A DNA stretch of 64,000 nucleotides, taken from NCBI GenBank assembly GCA_048499805.1, contig JASNZF010000006.1, forward strand, positions 248,001-312,000, written 5' to 3'. Of this stretch, positions 54,073 through 61,413 are shown piece by piece (the first letter of the stretch is position 1; each line of letters begins with the position of its first letter). The notes beneath the pieces were generated by a model. It was not told the DNA's origin, searched no databases, and worked only from the letters and a program-made list of their open reading frames with translations. This stretch comes from JAWXBA01 sp048499805. GTDB taxonomy: Bacteria > Gemmatimonadota > Gemmatimonadetes > Gemmatimonadales > GWC2-71-9. The translations under genes were made by a program, and so were the position numbers.

Positions 54073-54080
54073 GAGCGGCA

Positions 54081-54641
54081 GTGGCCACAACGGCAGACAT
54101 TCGCAACGGCCTCGTGGTGGACCTCGAGGGCCACCTGATGCAGGTCGTCTACTTCCAGCACGTCAAACCAGGCAAGGGCGGGGCCTTCGTGCGCACCAAG
54201 CTGCGCAACGTGCGGACTGGCGCGGTCCTCGATCGGACCTTTACTTCCGGGGAGCGCCTGACCGACGTGCGCCTGGAGCACCGGCCGATCCAGTTCAGCT
54301 ATTCGGACGGGCACTTCTATCATTTCATGGACCTCCAGACCTTCGACGACATCATGCTGAACGACGACCTGCTCGGCGCCGACCAGCTGAAGTACCTGAA
54401 GGAGGGCCTGGAGTGCACGGGGCTGGTGCACCAGGACAAGGTGATCCTGGTGGAGTTGCCGCAATTCGTCGAGCTGACGGTGGTCCGGACCGATCCAAGC
54501 ATCCGGGGTGACACCGCTACCGGCGGGACCAAGCCTGCGACCCTGGAGACCGGGGCCGTGGTGCAGGTGCCGCTCTTTCTGGAGGAGGGGGACGTGATCC
54601 GCGTGGACCGCCGCGAAGACAAGTACCTGACCCGCGTATGA
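54081..54641 (+). CDS. efp: Translation elongation factor P
   Basis: A 186-aa EF-P that rescues ribosomes stalled at polyproline. Three domains are expected; the loop with the residue that is modified in other species is KPGKGGAF, which has Lys at the tip. The modifying enzymes (EpmA/EpmB or others) are not in the window. The GTG start has AGGAG seven bases upstream. Its 3' end overlaps accB by 4 bases. Confidence 0.95.
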   Translation: MATTADIRNGLVVDLEGHLMQVVYFQHVKPGKGGAFVRTKLRNVRTGAVLDRTFTSGERLTDVRLEHRPIQFSYSDGHFYHFMDLQTFDDIMLNDDLLGADQLKYLKEGLECTGLVHQDKVILVELPQFVELTVVRTDPSIRGDTATGGTKPATLETGAVVQVPLFLEEGDVIRVDRREDKYLTRV

Positions 54642-55186
54642 CACCGGAAGAGACGAAGGACCTCGCCGCGCTGCTCGCGAAGATCCCCGGGGTCAAGGGG
54701 ATCGACATCAAGGACGTGCGCCGCCTGACGGAGCTGCTGCGGGAATCCCCCGAGATCGGCTCGATCGAGCTGCGCGGCTTCTTCGGCACCGGGGTGGTGA
54801 TCACCCGGACCGGCGGCGGGTTCCCCGGGATGGTACCGGCGGGCTACGCGCCCCAGGCGGCGCCGGCCCCGGTGGCGGTCGCGGCGCCCGCGGGTGGCGG
54901 GGCGGCCCCCGCGGCGGAGGAGCCGGCCCGGCCGGCCAGCCAGCTCAAGGAGATCAAGTCCCCGATGGTCGGGACGTTCTACGCCTCGCCGGAACCCGGA
55001 GCGGGGCCGTACGTGAAGGTCGGCTCCCGGGTCACGAGCGGAACGACGGTCTGCATCATCGAAGCGATGAAGATCATGAACGAGATCGAGGCCGAGGTGA
55101 CCGGCACGGTGCGCGAGGTCTGCGTGGAGGACGCCCAGCCGGTGGAGTTCGGCCAGGTCCTGTACCGGATCGACCCCAATGGCTGA
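54638..55186 (+). CDS. accB: Biotin carboxyl carrier protein of acetyl-CoA carboxylase
   Basis: A 182-aa BCCP, which carries biotin between carboxylase and transferase. The N-terminal dimerisation part is followed by an Ala/Pro-rich linker (~68-100). The biotinyl domain has the EAMKIMNEIEAE motif with the target Lys. It overlaps the PilT gene by 8 bases; accC, its usual neighbour, comes after that gene. Confidence 0.95.
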   Translation: MTPEETKDLAALLAKIPGVKGIDIKDVRRLTELLRESPEIGSIELRGFFGTGVVITRTGGGFPGMVPAGYAPQAAPAPVAVAAPAGGGAAPAAEEPARPASQLKEIKSPMVGTFYASPEPGAGPYVKVGSRVTSGTTVCIIEAMKIMNEIEAEVTGTVREVCVEDAQPVEFGQVLYRIDPNG

Positions 55187-56363
55187 CCTGGACGCGCTCG
55201 ATGGTGCGCCAGTCCTGGCGCCGTTCAACTTCAAGCAGTCCATCTCGCAGATGGTCCAGCGGAACGGCTCCGACCTGCTCCTCAAGGTGGGCCGCCCGCC
55301 GACGGTGCGGGTCAACGGGGAACTGACGGCGCTGCCGATGCAGCCGGTGCGTCCCGAGGATCTCAAGCAGCTGGCCGAGCAGATCATGACCCCGCGGCAG
55401 GTGAAGGAGTTCGCCGAGCGGAAGGAGTCGGACTTCGCGATCGGAGTGCCGGGGGTGGGCCGGTTCCGGACCAACATCTACCAGCAGCGGGGCACCCTCG
55501 CGTTCGCGTTCCGCGCCATCCCCTACGAGGTGAAGTCGGTCCGGGAGCTCAACCTCCCGGAGGTGCTGGAGACGATCGCGCTCAAGCCGCGCGGCCTGGT
55601 CCTGGTGACCGGCATCACGGGCTCGGGCAAGTCGACGGCGCTGGCGGCGATGATCAACCACATCAATCGCAGCCGCCGGGTGAACATCATCACGATCGAG
55701 GACCCGATCGAGTTCCTCCATCGCGACGCGATGGCCAACATCTCGCAGCGCGAGGTGGGCAGCGACACGATCTCGTTCGCGAGCGCCCTGCGGCACGTGC
55801 TGCGCCAGGACCCGGACGTGATCCTGCTGGGCGAGATCCGGGACACCGACACCCTGGACACCGCGCTCAAGGCGGCGGACACCGGTCACCTGGTGCTCTC
55901 CACCCTGCACACCACCGATGCCACCCAGTCGATCAGTCGGATGCTCTCGTTCTACCCGCCGCACCAGCAGGCCGAGATCCGCTCGCTGCTGGCCACCGCG
56001 CTGCAGGCCATCATCTGCCTCCGGCTGGTGCCCCGGGCCGACGGCCGGGGGCGGGTGCCGGCGGTCGAGGTGCTGGTGAACACCGCGGCGGTCGCCGACA
56101 ACATCCGTTCGCTGGAGAAGTCGCTCAACATTCCCGACCTGATCGCCGAGGGGTCGACCGCCTACGGGATGCAGAGCTTTGACCAGTCGCTGATGCACTG
56201 GTACAAGAAGGGGCTGATCTCGTACGAGAACGCGCTGTTCTACTCCACCAACCCCAGCGAGTTCGCCCTTCGCGCGGCCGGCATCAACACTGCCTCGGAC
56301 CGCACCTTCTCCGAGTCCCTGGGCGACCAGGACTCGGGCATGATGACCGACATGACGCCCTGA
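55179..56363 (+). CDS. pilT: PilT/PilU-type pilus retraction ATPase
   Basis: A 394-aa secretion/twitching ATPase. The N-terminal domain (SISQMVQRNGSDLLLKVGRP) precedes the ATPase with Walker A GITGSGKSTAL, the Asp box IITIEDPIEFL, Walker B VILLGEIRD and the His box HLVLSTLHTTDATQSISRML. PilT depolymerises type IV pili. No other pilus gene is in the window. It lies between accB and accC and overlaps accB by 8 bases, with 2 bases before accC. Confidence 0.9.
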   Translation: MADLDALDGAPVLAPFNFKQSISQMVQRNGSDLLLKVGRPPTVRVNGELTALPMQPVRPEDLKQLAEQIMTPRQVKEFAERKESDFAIGVPGVGRFRTNIYQQRGTLAFAFRAIPYEVKSVRELNLPEVLETIALKPRGLVLVTGITGSGKSTALAAMINHINRSRRVNIITIEDPIEFLHRDAMANISQREVGSDTISFASALRHVLRQDPDVILLGEIRDTDTLDTALKAADTGHLVLSTLHTTDATQSISRMLSFYPPHQQAEIRSLLATALQAIICLRLVPRADGRGRVPAVEVLVNTAAVADNIRSLEKSLNIPDLIAEGSTAYGMQSFDQSLMHWYKKGLISYENALFYSTNPSEFALRAAGINTASDRTFSESLGDQDSGMMTDMTP

Positions 56364-56365
56364 CG

Positions 56366-57727
56366 ATGTTCACCAAGGTGCTTGTGGCCAACCGCGGGGA
56401 GATCGCCCTGCGGGTGATCCGTGCCTGCCGGGAGCTGGGAATTCAGACGGTCGCGGTCTACAGCGAGGCCGACCGGGAATCGCTCCACGTCCGGTTCGCG
56501 GACGACGACGTCTGCATCGGCCCGCCGCCCGGTCGGCTCTCCTACCTCAAGATCCCCAACCTGATTGCCGCGGCCGAGATCACCGGCGCCGATGCGATCC
56601 ATCCGGGCTACGGCTTCCTGGCCGAGAACGCCGAGTTCGCGGACACCTGCCGGGCCTCGAACATCACCTTCATCGGCCCCACCGGGGACCAGATCCGGTC
56701 GATGGGGGACAAGGCCTCTGCCAAGCGCCTCGCCAAGGCCGCCGGGGTGCCGACCGTTCCCGGCTCCGAGGGGATCATCAACGATCCGGAGGAGGCGCTC
56801 GCGCTGGCCGAGACGATCGGCTTCCCGGTGATCATCAAGGCGACCGCGGGGGGCGGGGGGAAGGGAATGCGGATCGCGCACGACCGCGACAACTTCCTGC
56901 AGCTCTTCTCCCTGGCCCAGAACGAGGCGCTCTCCTCGTTCAACAACGGCGATGTCTACGTCGAGAAGTACCTCGAGCATCCCCGGCACGTCGAGATCCA
57001 GATCATCGGCGACCAGCACGGCCGGGTGGCGCACCTCGGCGAGCGCGACTGCTCGGTGCAGCGGCGCCACCAGAAGCTGATCGAGGAGAGCCCGAGCCCG
57101 GCGCTGACCGAGGAGCTCCGGGTCCGGATGGGGGAGGCGGCCGTGGCGCTGGCGGCCTCGATCGATTACGTCGGCGCCGGGACGCTGGAGTTCCTGCTCG
57201 ACACCGACGGCAGCTTCTACTTCATGGAGATGAACACCCGGATCCAGGTCGAGCACCCGGTCACCGAGATGGTCACCGGGGTGGACATCGTCAAGGAACA
57301 GATCCGGGTGGCCGCTGGCGAGCCGCTCTCGCTCCCCGCCGACATGAACGGCCTGCGCGGCCACGCGATCGAGTGCCGCGTCAACGCCGAGGACCCCTAT
57401 CGCAACTTCCAGCCGCACCCCGGGCTGATCACCGCCTACCATCCGCCGGGCGGGCCCGGCGTCCGCGTGGACACCCACGTCTACGCCGGCTACACCGTGC
57501 CGCCGCACTACGACTCGCTCCTGGCGAAGGTGATCGTGCACGGCCGCGACCGGGCCGAGGCGCTGGCCCGGATGGGGCAGGCGCTCGACAGCTTCATCCT
57601 CGAGGGTGTGAGCACCACGATCCCCTTCCTGGCCCGGGTCATCCGGCATCCCGATTTCGTCGCTGGCCATGTGGACACGCGATTCCTCGAACGCGAATCC
57701 CAGCTGCTCCGTCCCCCGGAAGAATGA
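56366..57727 (+). CDS. accC: Biotin carboxylase subunit of acetyl-CoA carboxylase
   Basis: Carboxylates the biotin on BCCP with ATP and bicarbonate. It is 453 aa: KVLVANRGEIALRVIRACRE, ATP-grasp with KATAGGGGKGMR, the catalytic MEMNTRIQVEHPVTE and RGHAIECRVNAEDP. With accB it makes the first half of acetyl-CoA carboxylase; accA and accD are not here. The 3' end overlaps the ComB-like gene by 4 bases. Confidence 0.96.
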   Translation: MFTKVLVANRGEIALRVIRACRELGIQTVAVYSEADRESLHVRFADDDVCIGPPPGRLSYLKIPNLIAAAEITGADAIHPGYGFLAENAEFADTCRASNITFIGPTGDQIRSMGDKASAKRLAKAAGVPTVPGSEGIINDPEEALALAETIGFPVIIKATAGGGGKGMRIAHDRDNFLQLFSLAQNEALSSFNNGDVYVEKYLEHPRHVEIQIIGDQHGRVAHLGERDCSVQRRHQKLIEESPSPALTEELRVRMGEAAVALAASIDYVGAGTLEFLLDTDGSFYFMEMNTRIQVEHPVTEMVTGVDIVKEQIRVAAGEPLSLPADMNGLRGHAIECRVNAEDPYRNFQPHPGLITAYHPPGGPGVRVDTHVYAGYTVPPHYDSLLAKVIVHGRDRAEALARMGQALDSFILEGVSTTIPFLARVIRHPDFVAGHVDTRFLERESQLLRPPEE

Positions 57728-58539
57728 GAATTGATGTTGCCTTCGGGCCGAGCGGGCTGACCGGGAACGATGTCGCCGGGCGGCCGGTCTTCGTCGTGGA
57801 TGTGCTGCGCGCCACCACCACGATCTGTGCGGCGCTCGATGCCGGCGCGCGCGCGGTCGTCCCGGTCGGGTCGACCGAGGAGGCGCTCCGGATGGTCCAG
57901 ACCCTCGGCAGCCAGGACTCGCTGCTGGCGGGCGAGCGCCACTGCCAGCCGATTCCGGGATTTGCCATGGGGAACAGCCCGGGCGAGATGACCCCCGAGG
58001 CGGTGGCCGGCCGGACGATCGTGATGACCACCACCAACGGCACCCGGGCGCTGCTGGCCGCGAGCGCCGCCGGCGCCGTGTACGCGGCCGCGGCGGTGAA
58101 CCTGGCGGTGGCCGCCACCCAGGCCCGCCAGGAACTGGCCAACGGGGCCGACCTGATGATCCTCTGTGCCGCCCGGGAGCAGGCCTTCTCCCTCGATGAT
58201 GCCTTCACGGCGGGCCAGTTGATCCTCGCCACCCTCGAAGGGCGGCGGGTCCGGAAGGGACTCAACGACGCCGCCCTGGTCTCGGTGGACCTCGCGCGTC
58301 GCTACGGCCCGCGCTTTGACCGAGCCCTGGCCGTGTCCGCCGCCGGTCGGCAACTCCGGGCTCTGGGGCTGGGCGAGGATATCGCCCACGCGGCCGGGGT
58401 CGACCGCCATCCGGTGCTGCCGGTGATGCGCGACCGGCGGATTGTCAACGCGCTCAAGGTGCAGCCCCCGCGGACGGCAGTCTCCGTGCGTCCCCCCGAG
58501 TTCGCCGACCCTTCGCGACCCGCGACCGATGCATCCTGA
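57724..58539 (+). CDS. comB: ComB-like 2-phosphosulfolactate phosphatase
   Basis: A 271-aa ComB-family protein: VVDVLRATTTI, GNSPGEMTPE and TTTNGTRALL are family motifs. In coenzyme M makers it removes phosphate from 2-phosphosulfolactate. The family is wide in bacteria that do not make coenzyme M, so the substrate here is open. It sits between accC and ftsK with overlaps at both ends. Confidence 0.82.
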   Translation: MRIDVAFGPSGLTGNDVAGRPVFVVDVLRATTTICAALDAGARAVVPVGSTEEALRMVQTLGSQDSLLAGERHCQPIPGFAMGNSPGEMTPEAVAGRTIVMTTTNGTRALLAASAAGAVYAAAAVNLAVAATQARQELANGADLMILCAAREQAFSLDDAFTAGQLILATLEGRRVRKGLNDAALVSVDLARRYGPRFDRALAVSAAGRQLRALGLGEDIAHAAGVDRHPVLPVMRDRRIVNALKVQPPRTAVSVRPPEFADPSRPATDAS

Positions 58540-60763
58540 GAACACGCGCCGACTCGGCGCCATCACCGCCCTCGTCCTGGGCCTCTTCCTCGGCCTGGCC
58601 CTGATCCCTGCCGTGCCCACGGGGGTGATCGGGGAGTGGCTGGGGGCAGGAATCCGGAATGCGCTCGGCGTCGGCGCCCTGGGCTTCCCGCTCCTGGGCA
58701 TCGCGCTGGCGCTGGCGGGATTCGATCGGCTCCCCCGGCTCGACATGAAACGGGCCGCCATCCTGGTGGGCGGCATCAGCCTGCTGGCCCCCTTCCTGAT
58801 CGGCGTCCTGGCGGGGACCACCGCGGAATCGTTTGCGGCCGGCGATGGATCCGCCGCGCTGGTGGGATGGCTGCCCACCCTGGCCGCGGCCGCCGTGGTC
58901 GGGGCCCTCGGCAAGACCGGCGGGGTCCTGCTGGCGTTCCTGGTCCTTTCCGCGCTGACCATCCTGACGATCGCCTGGCATCCGCTGCAGCGACTGGAGC
59001 GCAGCGCCGAGGAATCCGCGCCTGCCGAAGCGGCCCGGCCTCGCGCCCGCCGGAAGGCGGTGGTCGTGGAAGGGGATCACCGGGACGATGAGGAGACCGA
59101 GGTCATCCCGCCGCCCCCGCCCCCCGAGCCCCGGAAGAAGAAAGCCGCGGCGGAGGTCCGGGAACTGGCGCCGCCCCGCTCGGCGAATCCGGAAGACGAG
59201 GCACAACTTCCCCCGCGCGACCTGCTGACGGCGCCACCGGCCCAGGACACGGCGGCGGATGCCGCGGAACTGGATCGCCTCGGGGTGTCGCTCCTCGAGA
59301 CCCTGCGCACCTTCAAGGTCGACGGCACCATCGCCGGCCGGACCAGTGGCCCGGTGGTGACGCAGTTCGAGGTCGTGCCGGCGCCCGGGGTGAAGGTGGG
59401 ACGGATCGTGGCGCTGTCCGACGACCTCGCGGTGACGATGCGAGCCGCCAGCGTGCGGGTGGCGCCGATTCCGGGCAAGGGGGCGGTCGGGGTGGAGATC
59501 CCGAATCCCACGGCGCGGGTGGTGAAGCTGCGCGAACTGCTCGACGCCGCCGAGTGGGAGCGCAGCCGCGCCGTCCTGCCGGTGGCGCTGGGACGCGACC
59601 TGGAGGGCCGGGCCGTCGTCGCCGACCTGTCCAAGATGCCCCACCTGCTCATCGCCGGCGCCACCGGCGCCGGCAAGTCGGTGGCGATCAACACGATCAT
59701 CACCGGGCTGGTGTACCGGTACACGCCGCGCGACCTGCGCTTCCTGATGATCGATCCGAAGATGGTCGAGCTCAGCATGTACAACGCGCTGCCCCACCTG
59801 CGCCACAAGGTCGTGACCAACAATCACGACGCGGCCCGGGCGCTGAAGTGGGCGGTCTGGGAAATGAACCGCCGCTACGAGCTGCTCCATGCCAACAACG
59901 CCCGGAACCTGGCCGACTTCAACAAGAAGGTGGCGGAGGCAAAGCCGCTCCGGAATCCGGAACGGCCCAAGCTGACCCTGGCCCAGCTGGCGCAGGAGGC
60001 ACCCGACACTCCCCCGCCGGAGCCGGTGTCGGACGAGTACACCGAGGGGCACCTGCCGTTCATCGTGGTGATCGTGGACGAGCTGGCCGATCTCATGATG
60101 ACCGTGCAGGGCGAGGTCGAGACGCCGCTGGCGATGCTGGCCCAGAAGGCGCGCGCCATCGGCATTCACCTGATCCTGGCCACCCAGCGCCCGTCGGTGA
60201 ACGTCATCACCGGCCTGATCAAGGCCAACTTCCCGAGCCGGATCGCCTTCCGGGTGGCCTCCAAGGTGGACAGCCGGACCATCTTGGACCAGAACGGCGC
60301 CGAGGCGCTCCTGGGGAACGGAGACATGCTCTTCCTGCCGCCCGGCAAGAGCGAGCCGATGCGGCTCCAGGGTGCCTTCATCAGCACCGAGGAGACCGAG
60401 GGGATCATGGACTGGTACGAGGCCCGCCGGGCCGAGCGGGCGGCGGCGGCCGCCGCCCCGGAAGCCGACATCCTCGAGGTCATCCTCGCGCAGGAAAGCG
60501 AGGAAGAGGGGGGCGGCAGCGCCGAGGGTGGGGAAGGGGAGCGGGACGAGCTGTTCCGGCAGGCCGCGGAGATCTGCATCCAGAACCAGGGCGGCTCCAC
60601 CTCGCTCCTGCAGCGCCGGCTCTCCATCGGCTACGGCCGCGCTTCCCGGATCCTCGACCAGCTGGAACTGGCCGGCATCCTGGCGCCCGGCAACCCCAAC
60701 AACAAGAGCCGCCCGCGCGACGTCCGGATCGGGGTCGAGCAGCTGGACGAGTACTGCTCGTAG
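58529..60763 (+). CDS. ftsK: DNA translocase FtsK/SpoIIIE
   Basis: A 744-aa chromosome-segregation motor at the division septum. Four membrane segments in the first ~170 residues are followed by a charged linker. The ATPase has Walker A GATGAGKSVAINT, Walker B FIVVIVDELADLM and LATQRPSVNVITG. The C-terminal gamma winged-helix domain (STSLLQRRLSIGYGRASRIL) reads orienting sequences. ATG 58529 is chosen over a longer frame from 58442 that overlaps comB more. A composite repeat begins at the base after its stop. Confidence 0.95.
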   Translation: MHPENTRRLGAITALVLGLFLGLALIPAVPTGVIGEWLGAGIRNALGVGALGFPLLGIALALAGFDRLPRLDMKRAAILVGGISLLAPFLIGVLAGTTAESFAAGDGSAALVGWLPTLAAAAVVGALGKTGGVLLAFLVLSALTILTIAWHPLQRLERSAEESAPAEAARPRARRKAVVVEGDHRDDEETEVIPPPPPPEPRKKKAAAEVRELAPPRSANPEDEAQLPPRDLLTAPPAQDTAADAAELDRLGVSLLETLRTFKVDGTIAGRTSGPVVTQFEVVPAPGVKVGRIVALSDDLAVTMRAASVRVAPIPGKGAVGVEIPNPTARVVKLRELLDAAEWERSRAVLPVALGRDLEGRAVVADLSKMPHLLIAGATGAGKSVAINTIITGLVYRYTPRDLRFLMIDPKMVELSMYNALPHLRHKVVTNNHDAARALKWAVWEMNRRYELLHANNARNLADFNKKVAEAKPLRNPERPKLTLAQLAQEAPDTPPPEPVSDEYTEGHLPFIVVIVDELADLMMTVQGEVETPLAMLAQKARAIGIHLILATQRPSVNVITGLIKANFPSRIAFRVASKVDSRTILDQNGAEALLGNGDMLFLPPGKSEPMRLQGAFISTEETEGIMDWYEARRAERAAAAAAPEADILEVILAQESEEEGGGSAEGGEGERDELFRQAAEICIQNQGGSTSLLQRRLSIGYGRASRILDQLELAGILAPGNPNNKSRPRDVRIGVEQLDEYCS

Positions 60764-60874
60764 GTCGGGGGGGCAGGGGGGGCGGAGGGCAGCGGGTCGG
60801 CGGGTCGGCGGGTCAGAGGGTCAGGGGGGCAGCGGGTCAGAGGGGCAGCGGGTCAGAGGGCCAGGGGGTCAGGG
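60764..60874 (+). repeat. G-rich 8-bp tandem repeat, composite element copy 2
   Basis: It begins directly after the ftsK stop. About ten clear 8-bp units lie at 60792-60871 (GCGGGTCG, GCGGGTCA, GAGGGTCA, GGGGGGCA and similar), with a degenerate start. The unit equals that at 12711. A ~46-base non-repeat spacer follows, in which I see nothing recognisable. Confidence 0.88.
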
Positions 60875-60920
60875 CACAATCGAATTGCCGATCCCAGATA
60901 CCGCCAGTTGTCACCCGCCC

Positions 60921-60990
60921 CCCGGCACCCGGCACCCGGCACCCGGCACCCGACACCCCATTCCCCATTCCCCAGTCCCCAGTCCCCAGT
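60921..60990 (+). repeat. C-rich 7-bp tandem repeats, composite element copy 2
   Basis: Ten 7-bp units: four CCCGGCA, one CCCGACA, two CCCCATT, three CCCCAGT. Unit types and order match copy 1 at 13006. The 82 bases after it (60991-61072) hold the PadR operator candidate and a Shine-Dalgarno sequence GGAGG. Confidence 0.93.
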
Positions 60991-61038
60991 CCCTGAACTC
61001 CCCCTGAAACCTCCCAACGCTTTCGCCCGTATCGGTGT

Positions 61039-61049
61039 CTACTAAGTAG
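61039..61049. promoter_or_regulatory. Candidate PadR operator
   Basis: The palindrome CTACT-A-AGTAG lies 23 bases before the padR start. PadR regulators commonly bind short AT-rich inverted repeats in their own promoter; this is the only one in the gap. Whether the promoter -10 overlaps it is not clear. Confidence 0.45.
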
Positions 61050-61072
61050 GCATCGTTGTCCCGGAGGGGCGC

Positions 61073-61405
61073 ATGGCGGATTCGGCTGGACTGGGGGAGT
61101 TCGAGCATCTGGTTCTCCTGGCGGTGGTCCGGCTCAAGCCCAGGGCCACGGCCGCGGCGGTTCGGTCAGAGCTCATCTCCACGGCGGGGCGCCGGGTCTC
61201 TCGCGGGGCGCTCTATGCGACGCTGGAGCGGTTGGAGCGGAAGGGGTACCTCACCTGGGATACGGAGCCTGCCGGTCCTGCCCGGGGCGGGGTCCCCCGC
61301 CGGTGCTTCCGACTGACTGTCACAGGGCTGGGGGCGTTGCAGCGCGTCCGTGCCGCCATGGCGGCCATGTCCAGCGGGATCGAACGCCTGATCGGTGAAG
61401 CGTAG
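61073..61405 (+). CDS. PadR-family transcriptional regulator
   Basis: A 110-aa winged-helix repressor of the short PadR-s2 type: EFEHLVLLAVVRLKPRATAA, then RGALYATLERLERKGYLTWD and RCFRLTVTGLGALQ. It has GGAGG nine bases before the ATG. PadR next to a permease with a 'permease prefix' domain is a common pair in Acidobacteriota and Gemmatimonadota. It probably controls itself and that permease. Confidence 0.9.
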   Translation: MADSAGLGEFEHLVLLAVVRLKPRATAAAVRSELISTAGRRVSRGALYATLERLERKGYLTWDTEPAGPARGGVPRRCFRLTVTGLGALQRVRAAMAAMSSGIERLIGEA

Positions 61406-61413
61406 TGGCTGGC

